Shown here in pieces: positions 36,392-45,361 of a DNA stretch of 64,000 nt. Origin of the DNA: Thiomicrorhabdus sp. Milos-T2. Its GTDB lineage: Bacteria; Pseudomonadota; Gammaproteobacteria; Thiomicrospirales; Thiomicrospiraceae. How positions within the stretch are numbered: position 1 is the stretch's first letter; every line of letters starts with the position of its first letter. Below the pieces are notes generated by a model. The model saw only the letters and a list, made by a program, of their open reading frames with translations. It did no database searches and was not told the origin of the DNA. Made by a program: the position numbers and the translations under genes. Where the stretch lies: positions 704,917 to 768,916 of the forward strand of contig NZ_KL370891.1 in NCBI RefSeq assembly GCF_000702325.1, in the 5' to 3' direction.

Positions 36392-36431
36392 AAAAAAGCG
36401 GAGCTAAGAAATCTTTCTGAGCCCCGCTTTT
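36392..36431. terminator. bidirectional terminator between motB and panD
   Basis: AAAAGCGGAGCTAAGAAA pairs with TTTCTGAGCCCCGCTTTT (36414-36431) with two mismatches; A run on one side, T run on the other, so it can serve both convergent genes. Confidence 0.8.
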
Positions 36432-36494
36432 AGTCATTCAAGCAATCAATAATGAAATTAACTATTAACTTATTAATGGTTAACTTATTAACGG

Positions 36495-36893
36495 TTAACT
36501 TGCTTTAGACATATCCACAGTTTGTGTAGGAATGGTATTGCGTGTATGCGTTATTTTGTTATCAGCATCAAAATAAACAAGTTTAGGCTTAAAGTTATCC
36601 GCTTCAGCCTCACTCATAGCAGCATAGGTTGCAATAATCAATAAATCATCCGGATTTGCTTTATGGGCAGCGGCACCGTTCACAGAAATAATTCCACTGT
36701 GATCTTCTGCACGTATCGCATACGTTGTAAAACGTTCTCCATTTGTGATGTTGTATATCTGGATTTGTTCGTATTCTCGAATCCCAGCCACCTCTAATAA
36801 GTGACCATCAATCGCACATGAGCCTTCATAGTCTAGTTCAGCATGTGTGGTAGTCACACGATGTAGTTTCGATTTTAATAGCGTTACTTGCAT
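36495..36893 (-). CDS. panD: aspartate 1-decarboxylase precursor
   Basis: 132 residues. Self-cleavage site G24-S25 in DYEGSCAID, giving the pyruvoyl group; [12 protein letters not shown] and [20 protein letters not shown] are the other family segments. It makes beta-alanine for panC. Unlike panB and panC it lies on the minus strand beyond motAB. Confidence 0.96.
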   Translation of the reverse strand: MQVTLLKSKLHRVTTTHAELDYEGSCAIDGHLLEVAGIREYEQIQIYNITNGERFTTYAIRAEDHSGIISVNGAAAHKANPDDLLIIATYAAMSEAEADNFKPKLVYFDADNKITHTRNTIPTQTVDMSKAS

Positions 36894-37071
36894 ATAATTC
36901 TCTTTTGCTCGAAGAATGAGATCACCATCACTCAGTTTATAGTCTAGTTAAACAGTAAACTGCGAATAATTAATTTTTTAGCAAGATATTATACTGCTTT
37001 TTTTATAAATTTTTAATGATTAAGTTTGGTTTATTGAGCTATAAAATATATTACAAGAAAAATTAGACAAT

Positions 37072-37096
37072 AAAAAACCCCGCATAAGCGAGGTTT
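37072..37096 (-). terminator. rho-independent terminator of ppc
   Basis: AAACCCCGC / GCGAGGTTT hairpin with ATAA loop; on the minus strand it ends in a T run. Confidence 0.85.
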
Positions 37097-37119
37097 AAAG
37101 GGTTTTGAATCTGAAAAGT

Positions 37120-39909
37120 TTACCCGGTATTTCGCATACCTGCCGCAATGGCATTAATACTATTGAGTAGTGGTGGTAGCCAAATATCACGTTCTTCTTC
37201 TGGCAGTTCAGTAGATTTGTAACGAGAAAGTAAGACCATTTGAATATTATTTAAAGGGACTAAATAAGGGTTACGTCTCTTCAAAGAGAGCGCAATGGTT
37301 GGTGTTTCAGCCATCAAATATTCGTTCCCTGTAATTTCTAAGATACGGTTTACAGAACGTTTATGTTCATCGGCAATCATGCTGTAAACTTGTTGAGCAA
37401 TTTCTTGATCTTGTCCAAGCTTGCTGTACTCTTTACCAATAGTTAAGTCTGTTTTATAAAGAGCCATTTGAATATTGCTGATTAAGGCTTTAAAGAACGG
37501 CCACTTTTCATGCATTTCTTTAAGTTGTCCATCACCATGTTGGTTAATCCAATTATCTAAAGCGTATCCTGTTCCTTGCCAAGCGGGGAAGGTCAGTCGA
37601 GCTTGTGCCCAACCAAATATCCATGGAATGGCACGAATTGATGATTTAGATAAGTTTCCTTTCTTACGGTGAGAAGGACGAGAACCAATGTTCAATAAAC
37701 CAATTTCTGTAACCGGAGTTGCTTCATAGAAAAACTCAAAGAAACCTTTAGTATTGTCAGTTAACTCGCGGAAATTATGTTCACCATCTTTAGCTAATTT
37801 AGCCATAGACTCTAAGAATTCTGGTTTGTCTTTCGTAATCGATTGTACAAGTCCGGTGCTCGCTTTCATTAGGCCTGTTACCCCTAGTGAAAGTTCATAC
37901 ATAGCCGTTTCAGAGTTGCTGTATTTGTATGATAAAACTTCACCTTGCTCTGTAAATTTGATTGAGCCACGCACAGTTCCGGTTGGTTGAGACAATATCG
38001 CAAAGTGAGTAGGACCTCCACCACGACCAACTGTTCCACCACGACCATGGAATAAGCGACAATCCACTTCATACGCATCGGCAAGTTTCATGATTTGTTG
38101 TTGGGCTTGATATAGGCTCCAAGCAGAAGAAAGGTTACCACCATCTTTAGCAGAATCCGAATAACCAAGCATAATTTCTTGTTGATTACCTGAAGCCTTT
38201 AGAAGCGCTTTGTAAGTGCTGTTTTCAAATAACGCTTGAGTGACAGGAACAATATGCTCTAAATCTTCAATGGTTTCAAATAGTGGAGCAATTTGAATGT
38301 CACAATAAGGTTCACCTGCATTGTAGCCTGCCAGGCCTGCTTGATGTGCTAAGAATAGTACTTCCATTACATGGCTAGCTTCGTGCGTCATTGATATAAC
38401 ATAGTTGTTAAACGCTTTTGGACTAATCTCTTTACGCATTTCACGGACAACATTAAAGACTTCTAAGACTTCTTTTGTCATCTTATTTAAAGCAAGGTGT
38501 TGGGTATCAATAATGGTGGCTGAAGAAACATGCTTTGCTAAAACTTCCAGTCTTTCTTGCTCACTTAAGCTAAAGTAATCAATATTAAGATGAGATAGTA
38601 AGTCAGCGACCGCATCACTGTGTACATTAGATTCTTGGCGAATATCTAAACGCATTAAGTAGAAACCAAATGTTTTGACTAAGCGAATTAAATCTTGAAG
38701 TTCTTCATTAGCGACATTTTCATCACCATGATTGCATAAAGAGTCATAAATGAGCTCTAAATCTTCAAGGAGCTCGTCTTCTGATTGATACGCAAAAGAG
38801 CCTTTATCAATAGGTGAATCATCTAACCAAGCTTCAATATAGTTAATATTTTGCTTCAAGCGGCCTTCCATGATGTAAAGAAAACGACGGTAAGGTTCAT
38901 CTTTAAAACGTTCTGAGCGCTTTTGAAAAACCTTTTTAATTAAGTCGGCATCTACAATCATTGAACGGTTGATGATTTCTTGAGAGATATTACAAAGATG
39001 ACGTGAGTGAGTAAGTTTTGAGCTCAGTTCAAAAATACGTTTTCTGTATTCGTAAATGGCCGCGCGACTTTGAAGTAGTAACGCTTTTACCGTTGTGTCA
39101 TGGGTTACAAATGGGTTTCCGTCACGGTCGCCACCTATCCAAGAGCCAAAAGTAAGGAAGTTTGGTGTTTCAATTTTATCATTAGGGTAGTGTTTAGCTA
39201 ATGCTCTTTCCATATAGTTGTAAACAACAGGAACCGCTTCAAACAGAGATTTTCGGAAGTAATAGATACCATTGCGTATTTCATCTTCAACGGTTGGTTT
39301 TTGACGACGAACTTCATCGGTTTGCCAAAGCACTTGAATTTGGGATTCTAGTTGCTGATATAAAGATTCTTTTAGGTATTCATTGTTGTAAGTATCTGCT
39401 TCATTTAATGTGCCAATATCTAAGAAGATTCTTCTTAGGTTATCCATGACTGAACGGCGTTTAGATTCTGTTGGATGGGCCGTAAATACCGGAATGTAGT
39501 GCAGTTTATTAAGTAGTTCTTGAACCTGGGAGGCATCTAAGCCTTGTTCTTTAAACTCTCCAACAGTGTTAAGCACTGAACCGGTCCATAGAGGACCATC
39601 GGATTTAAGTTGGCTTTGTCTTTCGTGATATTGGTGCTCTTCTTCCGCTAAGTTTACTAGGCTAAAGTATAAGTTGAATGCACGAATAATGAGGTTTAGT
39701 TCATCTGGATTACGAGATTCTATAAACGTCTTAAGTTCTTGACGAAGTTCTGGGTTATCTTCTTTTTGGAGAGAAATATAGCCTTTTCGAAGCTTTTCAA
39801 TTGCATTATAAGTTTCAACACCTACTTGTGAAGTGATGACTTTTCCTAGAATATTACCTAGAAGTTTGACTCGCGCTCTTAACTGCTTATCACGATTTTC
39901 AGCTGCCAT
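37120..39909 (-). CDS. ppc: phosphoenolpyruvate carboxylase
   Basis: 929 residues, typical length. The conserved His is in VFTAHPTESKRRSV near residue 160; FGSWIGGDRDGNPFVT, FHGRGGTVGRGGGPTH and the C-terminal tetrapeptide ending MRNTG are present. It forms oxaloacetate from PEP and bicarbonate and fills the citric acid cycle. In an autotroph it also supports carbon assimilation. Alone on its strand with its own terminator. It contains CCAGGCCTG (38331-38339), the centre of the palindrome. Confidence 0.97.
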   Translation of the reverse strand: MAAENRDKQLRARVKLLGNILGKVITSQVGVETYNAIEKLRKGYISLQKEDNPELRQELKTFIESRNPDELNLIIRAFNLYFSLVNLAEEEHQYHERQSQLKSDGPLWTGSVLNTVGEFKEQGLDASQVQELLNKLHYIPVFTAHPTESKRRSVMDNLRRIFLDIGTLNEADTYNNEYLKESLYQQLESQIQVLWQTDEVRRQKPTVEDEIRNGIYYFRKSLFEAVPVVYNYMERALAKHYPNDKIETPNFLTFGSWIGGDRDGNPFVTHDTTVKALLLQSRAAIYEYRKRIFELSSKLTHSRHLCNISQEIINRSMIVDADLIKKVFQKRSERFKDEPYRRFLYIMEGRLKQNINYIEAWLDDSPIDKGSFAYQSEDELLEDLELIYDSLCNHGDENVANEELQDLIRLVKTFGFYLMRLDIRQESNVHSDAVADLLSHLNIDYFSLSEQERLEVLAKHVSSATIIDTQHLALNKMTKEVLEVFNVVREMRKEISPKAFNNYVISMTHEASHVMEVLFLAHQAGLAGYNAGEPYCDIQIAPLFETIEDLEHIVPVTQALFENSTYKALLKASGNQQEIMLGYSDSAKDGGNLSSAWSLYQAQQQIMKLADAYEVDCRLFHGRGGTVGRGGGPTHFAILSQPTGTVRGSIKFTEQGEVLSYKYSNSETAMYELSLGVTGLMKASTGLVQSITKDKPEFLESMAKLAKDGEHNFRELTDNTKGFFEFFYEATPVTEIGLLNIGSRPSHRKKGNLSKSSIRAIPWIFGWAQARLTFPAWQGTGYALDNWINQHGDGQLKEMHEKWPFFKALISNIQMALYKTDLTIGKEYSKLGQDQEIAQQVYSMIADEHKRSVNRILEITGNEYLMAETPTIALSLKRRNPYLVPLNNIQMVLLSRYKSTELPEEERDIWLPPLLNSINAIAAGMRNTG

Positions 39910-40045
39910 TTTTACTCTCAGTTATCTAAACAAAATTAGTTAAGGATTATAGCAGAAATTTGTATGAATTAAGCAGGCTAGGGCTAATAAAATTTTATTG
40001 ATGGTCTGTTTTTGGATGATTTTTAGGGTAGGATTTTTAGCATTA

Positions 40046-40074
40046 AATAAAAAAGCCCTCAATAAGAGGGCATT
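40046..40074 (-). terminator. rho-independent terminator of ppa
   Basis: GCCCTC (40055-40060), AATAA, GAGGGC (40066-40071); AAAAAA on the left becomes the T run on the minus strand. Confidence 0.8.
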
Positions 40075-40111
40075 TCATTAATGACAATTTACCAAAAGGT
40101 ATGGTCTTTAA

Positions 40112-40639
40112 TTATTTTGCTTGATAGCTTTTAACGCCATTTAGAATTTCTTGACGAGCATCATCAACATCTCCCCAGCCATCAACTTTTACCCATTTAC
40201 CCGGTTCAAGATCTTTGTAGTGGCTAAAAAAGTGTTCTACCTGTTCTTTTAGAAGAGGAATATCTTCTACTTTCTCTATTTTAGAATAGATTGGTGATAA
40301 TTTATCGACGGGAACAGCGATAACTTTGGCATCTTCACCTCCATCATCTGTCATTTTAAAAATTCCGATTGGACGACAACGAATTACTGAACCGACCATT
40401 AGAGGGTGTGGTGTTACCACTAATACATCAACGGGGTCGCCGTCATCGGATAGCGTGTCGTTAATGTAACCATAGTTTGCTGGGTAAGACATTGTTGCAC
40501 CTTGAAGGCGGTCAACCCAAACTAAATCAGTGTCTTTATCTACTTCGTATTTGATTGGTGCGGCGAATGCAGAAATTTCAATGATAACGTTTATATCATT
40601 AGGAAGGTCTTTACCTGCTGGAACTGCTGAATATCCCAT
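40112..40639 (-). CDS. ppa: inorganic pyrophosphatase (soluble, family I)
   Basis: 175 residues, as in E. coli (176). Active-site segments are [26 protein letters not shown], with the three metal-binding aspartates, and [18 protein letters not shown]. It splits pyrophosphate to phosphate and pulls biosynthetic reactions forward. Single gene, AAGGAAA before the ATG. Confidence 0.97.
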   Translation of the reverse strand: MGYSAVPAGKDLPNDINVIIEISAFAAPIKYEVDKDTDLVWVDRLQGATMSYPANYGYINDTLSDDGDPVDVLVVTPHPLMVGSVIRCRPIGIFKMTDDGGEDAKVIAVPVDKLSPIYSKIEKVEDIPLLKEQVEHFFSHYKDLEPGKWVKVDGWGDVDDARQEILNGVKSYQAK

Positions 40640-40748
40640 GTTTTATTTCCTTTGTATTTACTACTAAGAAACGATGACACCAAGAAAATATAGGTGTGAT
40701 TCGTTCAGTAGTCATCTATTTAGAGTGAATTTATCGTATTGATAACGT

Positions 40749-40821
40749 AAAACACCCGCATAAATTCTCCGTTTAGACAGCAAAAATGGCGTCTTCGTGG
40801 TTAACTTTTAGCGGGTGTTTT
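40749..40821 (-). terminator. long-loop terminator of fbp containing a repeat fragment
   Basis: AAAACACCCGC (40749-40759) and GCGGGTGTTTT (40811-40821) are perfect inverses separated by 51 nt. The loop contains GTCTTCGTGGTTAAC (40791-40805), like the end of the inverted-repeat element at 33558-33762. It may be a terminator whose loop took up foreign sequence. Confidence 0.6.
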
Positions 40822-40846
40822 CGGCTTAATAAATTAAATTAACTTA

Positions 40847-41815
40847 TTATTTGTGGTATGCCACAACTTTAGCTACTTCGTTTTTAGAACCAAGGACAAC
40901 CGGTACGCGGTCATGGATACCGTCAGGCTGAACGTCCATGATGTCCATGCGACCAGTTGAAGATGCTCCACCAGCTTGTTCAACAATCATAGACATTGGG
41001 TTACCTTCGTACATTAAACGAAGTTTCCCTGCTTTTGATGGATCACGGCTATCATATGGGTACATGAAAATACCACCACGGATAAGAATACGGTGAACTT
41101 CTGCAACCATTGAAGCAACCCAACGCATGTTGTAACGCTTACCTAATGGACCTTCTTCACCTTGTAAACAGTCGTCAATGTACTGCTTCATTTCTGGTTC
41201 CCAGAAACGCTGGTTAGACATGTTGATAGCAAACTCAGCAGTATCTTCAGGAATCTGAAGTCCTTCTTTAGTTAGAACGAATTCACCAACATTGGTATCT
41301 AAAGTGAATAAGTTAACCCCTTTACCTGTTGTCATGACTAATAAGGTAGAAGGTCCGTAAAGAACATAACCCGCAGCTACTTGCTTACGACCATTTTGTA
41401 GAAATACCTCTTGGTTATCACCAGGCGTAGCATCTTGCGCTTCTAAAATTGAGAAAATTGTACCAACAGAAAGGTTAACGTCGATGTTTGAAGAACCATC
41501 TAATGGATCAAAAGTAACAAGGTACTTACCATCAGCATGACCTGCAATAGTGTAATCTTCTTCTTCTGAACCAACACCACGAACATATGGGTTAGCAACT
41601 AAAATGTCTTTAAGAAGATCGTTAGAGATTACATCTAACATCTTTTGTGTTTCACCTTGAACGTTTTCGTCTTCTGTTGCACCTAAGATACCAGCCAATT
41701 CACCTTGACCTAATTTATATGCGATGTCTTTGCATGCAACCATTACGTCTTTGATAACAAGCTCTAATTCAGAATTTACACCATCCGCAGCTAGTACTTT
41801 TATTAATCTTTTCAT
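40847..41815 (-). CDS. fbp: fructose-1,6-bisphosphatase class I
   Basis: 322 residues. Metal-binding GSEEEDY and VTFDPLDGSSNIDVN, then RIDGD-region equivalents and GGIFMYPYDSRDPSKAGKLRLMYEGNPMS for substrate binding are visible. It removes the 1-phosphate of fructose-1,6-bisphosphate in gluconeogenesis and, if the organism is an autotroph, in the Calvin cycle. Single gene. Four highly similar Met-less N-terminal residues fit the family; start ATG has AGAGAGACCCTCG upstream. Confidence 0.96.
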   Translation of the reverse strand: MKRLIKVLAADGVNSELELVIKDVMVACKDIAYKLGQGELAGILGATEDENVQGETQKMLDVISNDLLKDILVANPYVRGVGSEEEDYTIAGHADGKYLVTFDPLDGSSNIDVNLSVGTIFSILEAQDATPGDNQEVFLQNGRKQVAAGYVLYGPSTLLVMTTGKGVNLFTLDTNVGEFVLTKEGLQIPEDTAEFAINMSNQRFWEPEMKQYIDDCLQGEEGPLGKRYNMRWVASMVAEVHRILIRGGIFMYPYDSRDPSKAGKLRLMYEGNPMSMIVEQAGGASSTGRMDIMDVQPDGIHDRVPVVLGSKNEVAKVVAYHK

Positions 41816-42024
41816 CGAGGGTCTCTCTGTTTTAAATTGAAAATTGTAAACCTTTAAATTCTAACATGGTGATGGTTGATTTATCAATTCAATATCGTTA
41901 CGGAGTTTTTTCTAAATTCATAGACCCGTTGCAACAGTCTCCTAAAAAGCGAGTAAAAATCATCGCTATGAGTAATGTACAATAGGCATTCTATAGAAGA
42001 TGTAATGATTAAAAAGAGTCAAAG

Positions 42025-43476
42025 ATGAAATTTATTGTTAAGTTGTTTCCTGAAATAATGATTAAGGGTGGTCCCCTAAAAAAACGCATGATTAATATGC
42101 TTTATGAAAACCTACGTACACTGCTTTTTAGAATTGATGACTCTATTTTAATTAAACGCTTTTGGGACAAAATTGAAGTTCAGGTTGATAAAAAAAATAT
42201 AGATGCTGTTCGTAAAGTATTGCAGCAAACTCCCGGTATTGAAAAGTATTTAGAAGTTGTCCAATATGAGTTAGGTGAAGATTTACAAGCCATTGCAGAA
42301 AAGGTTGCTGAGCATAAACTTGATCAAATTGAAGGAAAAACGTTTGTCGTTAGAGCAAAAAGAACTGGAGAACATTCGGTTACCTCTATTGAAATTGAGC
42401 GTTTTGTTGGGGGGTATTTATATGAGCATGGAAATCCAGCGGGGATTGATTTACATAATCCAGAAGTGAAAGTAGAGTTTGAATTAATTCAACAAATATT
42501 AAATGTCATCACTTTAAGACAACCAGGCCTGGGTGGATTCCCTATGGGTATTCAGGGAGATGTGCTTTCTCTTATGTCCGGTGGTTTTGATTCAACTGTA
42601 GCAAGTTACCTGACAATGAAACGTGGAATTAAAACCCATTTTATCTTTTTTAACCTTGGCGGAGCCGCGCATGAAGTAGGTGTGAAGCAAGTCGCGCTTT
42701 ATTTATGGGGGCAATTTGGTGCTTCCCATAGAGTTCAATTTGTTTCAGTGCCTTTTGAAGAGGTGGTGGAAGAAATATTTAAATCTACCCATGAAAGTTA
42801 TATGGGTGTGACGTTAAAACGTCTTATGATTATGGCGAGTGAAAAAGTGGCTGATGCCATGGGGATTGATGCCTTGGTAACTGGAGAGAGCGTGGCACAA
42901 GTAAGCAGTCAGACTTTGCGTAATCTGGCTGTTATTGACGAGGTTTCTGAAAAACTTATTTTACGACCTCTAGCAACGATGAATAAACCTGAAATAATTA
43001 AAATAGCCGATGATATTGGTACTAGAGAGTTTGCTGAAAATATGCCTGAGTATTGTGGTGTGATTTCTAAAAATCCGGTCACAAATGCCTCTTTTTCTAG
43101 AATGAAAAGGGAAGCTAAACGTTTTAATTATGATATTTTAAATAAAGCTGTTGAACAGGCCTTGACTATTCCGGTCGATAAAATTATTGAAGATGTCAAC
43201 AATACGGCACCTGTGGATGTGGTTAATGAACCTGGTGATGCTCTAGTGATTGACATTAGAAGAGAGTCAGAAGTTTCGTGTGCGCCATTAGATATTGAAA
43301 ATATCAATATTCCTTTTACAGGATTAAATAGGGCTTATAAAAAATTGGACCAATCAAAACAGTATGTTCTGTTTTGTGAAAAAGGTGTAATGAGTCAGTT
43401 GCATGCTCAGTATTTGAGAGATGCAGGTTATGGAAATGTTAGAGTGTATCGTCCTGTTTCGGGGCCCACCCATTAA
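42025..43476 (+). CDS. thiI: tRNA sulfurtransferase ThiI (with rhodanese domain)
   Basis: 483 residues. N-terminal ferredoxin-like and THUMP domains (about 1-165), PP-loop SGGFDST at about 189-195, and a C-terminal rhodanese domain with the persulfide cysteine in LFCEKGVMS (about 453). The second cysteine in MPEYCGVISKNP (about 343) is kept. It makes 4-thiouridine at tRNA position 8 and supplies sulfur for thiamine. Convergent with mltF with only 3 bp between. A near-copy of the palindrome (ACCAGGCCTGGG, 42522-42533) lies inside. Confidence 0.96.
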   Translation: MKFIVKLFPEIMIKGGPLKKRMINMLYENLRTLLFRIDDSILIKRFWDKIEVQVDKKNIDAVRKVLQQTPGIEKYLEVVQYELGEDLQAIAEKVAEHKLDQIEGKTFVVRAKRTGEHSVTSIEIERFVGGYLYEHGNPAGIDLHNPEVKVEFELIQQILNVITLRQPGLGGFPMGIQGDVLSLMSGGFDSTVASYLTMKRGIKTHFIFFNLGGAAHEVGVKQVALYLWGQFGASHRVQFVSVPFEEVVEEIFKSTHESYMGVTLKRLMIMASEKVADAMGIDALVTGESVAQVSSQTLRNLAVIDEVSEKLILRPLATMNKPEIIKIADDIGTREFAENMPEYCGVISKNPVTNASFSRMKREAKRFNYDILNKAVEQALTIPVDKIIEDVNNTAPVDVVNEPGDALVIDIRRESEVSCAPLDIENINIPFTGLNRAYKKLDQSKQYVLFCEKGVMSQLHAQYLRDAGYGNVRVYRPVSGPTH

Positions 43477-43479
43477 GTT

Positions 43480-45003
43480 TTAATTGGTTGGCTTACTCTG
43501 TGTTTTAGTGGACTGGTCTTTTTCTTTGAAAGCCTCTAATTTTTGTTGTTTTAATTGATGTTTCTTTTCAGCAAGTTCTTTAGAGAGTTTTAGCGCGATT
43601 TTGGTTTTTTGAATTTTTGTTACATAGTTTACTGTTTCCTGGCCAATTTCTTGTCTAGCCATTATTTCTACATTGTAATTCCATTTGTTAGGGTTTAAGC
43701 CTCTGGCTTCCGCCATGCGCTGTAATTTTCTGATTCTTCCTGGACCAGCGTTATATGCAGCTAATGTAAAGTTGATTTTGTCTTCTTCAGAATATTCAGG
43801 TTTGTCGAAGTAAAAGTCTCTAATAAAGGCTAAGTATTTTATTCCTGCAAGAATATTGGTTTCTAAATCTTGAATATTGGGGATATTTACGATTTTCGAC
43901 TTAGCCGTTGAGGGCTTAATTTGCATGATGCCAACGGCATTTGCACGGCTTACTAAGTTTTGTTTAAAACCAGATTCTTGGTAAGCTTGCGATGCAATTA
44001 AATACCAGTCGAAATCAAAAAACTCAGCGTATTTTTCAAAATAGTACTGTAAACAAGGTGTTTCACTTAAGGCACTTAAAGATAATGGTTGTTTTATCCA
44101 ATAAGGGTTTTTAAAGTATTTTTTATATAGGCTGTTACCCAAGAATTTTCCAGGTCGAGCGTATCTTTTTATAAATTGATTTAAGGTGTTTTTAAGTTTG
44201 GGTAAATCTTTGTTTATCGCCCATCCAATATGCCCCCCATGGTGAAATATAAAGTTTTTATGAATTTGTAGATTTTTATATATGTTTGCATAAATTTCCG
44301 CAATATGGCTATCTACAACGGTATAGTCAAATAATCCTGCATTCACCATTTCAAGTATGTCCTCAGCCTCTAGCAAAGGGTTAGCTTTAATAATTTCAAT
44401 TGCGGGTAGGCCTAATCTCCCTAGGGCTTGATTAGCACGCTCTAAATTTACAATGTAGCTACTGTTTGAGACAACAATGACTTGCTTGCCAGATAGCTCT
44501 TCTAAAGAAGCTGGTTGCGGGATGTTTTTATTGGAAACAAGAATTTCTTGAACGTTTTTTATGTAAGGTTCGGTAAAATCAATGTAATTTTTTCGCTCTG
44601 GAGTGATTGTTAATCCTGCGGCGACAATGTCACCATAACCTTTTTGTAAATCGGTAATGAGTTCGTCAAAAGGATGAGCTAAGAAGACAATATGAGTTTT
44701 ATACCGTTCTTTTCTTGGGCCACGGTTAAGGTATTTTTCAAACTCTTTCATTAAGTCATGTTCAATTCCTCTGTCACCACGTTTAGTGTGAAAAAAGTTT
44801 GTTCTGTTATAACTGACTAATACACGAAGAATTCGGCGCTCTTTAATCTCTTTAAGGTCGCCAATAAAAGATTGGTTTATTCTTTCTCCTATCGTTTTGC
44901 TTTTTTCAACGGCATAAGCAGACTGGCTTAGTAAGCCTAGAATCGCTAAGCCAACGCCTATTTTAAATAGCAGCAAAAAAGAGAAAAAGTGAGTCCGTTT
45001 CAA
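43480..45003 (-). CDS. mltF: membrane-bound lytic murein transglycosylase F
   Basis: 507 residues. A signal/anchor segment (about 10-32) is followed by a periplasmic solute-binding-like domain (about 55-290, RILRVLVSYNRTNFF, ERKNYIDFTEPY) and an SLT domain (about 325-470) with catalytic Glu in SQAYQESGFKQN, AVGIMQIKPSTA and AAYNAGPGRI. This two-part architecture is diagnostic for MltF, which cleaves glycan strands with formation of anhydro-muropeptides. The C-terminus is Lys/Gln rich. Single gene. Confidence 0.95.
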   Translation of the reverse strand: MKRTHFFSFLLLFKIGVGLAILGLLSQSAYAVEKSKTIGERINQSFIGDLKEIKERRILRVLVSYNRTNFFHTKRGDRGIEHDLMKEFEKYLNRGPRKERYKTHIVFLAHPFDELITDLQKGYGDIVAAGLTITPERKNYIDFTEPYIKNVQEILVSNKNIPQPASLEELSGKQVIVVSNSSYIVNLERANQALGRLGLPAIEIIKANPLLEAEDILEMVNAGLFDYTVVDSHIAEIYANIYKNLQIHKNFIFHHGGHIGWAINKDLPKLKNTLNQFIKRYARPGKFLGNSLYKKYFKNPYWIKQPLSLSALSETPCLQYYFEKYAEFFDFDWYLIASQAYQESGFKQNLVSRANAVGIMQIKPSTAKSKIVNIPNIQDLETNILAGIKYLAFIRDFYFDKPEYSEEDKINFTLAAYNAGPGRIRKLQRMAEARGLNPNKWNYNVEIMARQEIGQETVNYVTKIQKTKIALKLSKELAEKKHQLKQQKLEAFKEKDQSTKTQSKPTN

Positions 45004-45361
45004 AGGCCAATCCTGTAACGATAAAGTAGATATCCATTTTAGAGGAGTTGCTAGGTTAATAAAACTTTAATTTTAACTCTTTATTATAGAAACCTTTGCA
45101 CGAGAGTATGTATGAGTAAAAAATGGTTAAAAACTCACAATAACAATCTTTTACCTAGGTTTTTTGAATTAAGCAGATTGTTTTAACTACATTTTTCTTT
45201 GAAGGTTATCTTGTGCAAAGGCCGCATATTCATGATAGAGAACAATTTTTTTCTAAACTTATTAGAAAACGCTTAAATAAAAACTTTGATAGTTTGCAAT
45301 CTAGATACAATTGAATTTATGAATAAATTGAAATTGGTAATTAATTTTTGGGAGAGATGAA
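45004..45361. other. intergenic region between divergent mltF and flavoprotein gene
   Basis: 358 bp holding a decayed MITE-like repeat (45089-45225). Otherwise AT-rich with no further gene visible. Confidence 0.55.
45089..45225 (+). mobile_element. decayed MITE-like repeat, copy 6
   Basis: Starts GAAACCTTTGCACGAGAGTA and ends TCTTGTGCAAAGGCCGC-like sequence. The middle (ACAATCTTTTACC, AAGCAGATTGTT) differs from the other copies and lacks the GAATAGCTAGCTATTC centre, so this is an old or divergent member. Confidence 0.7.
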
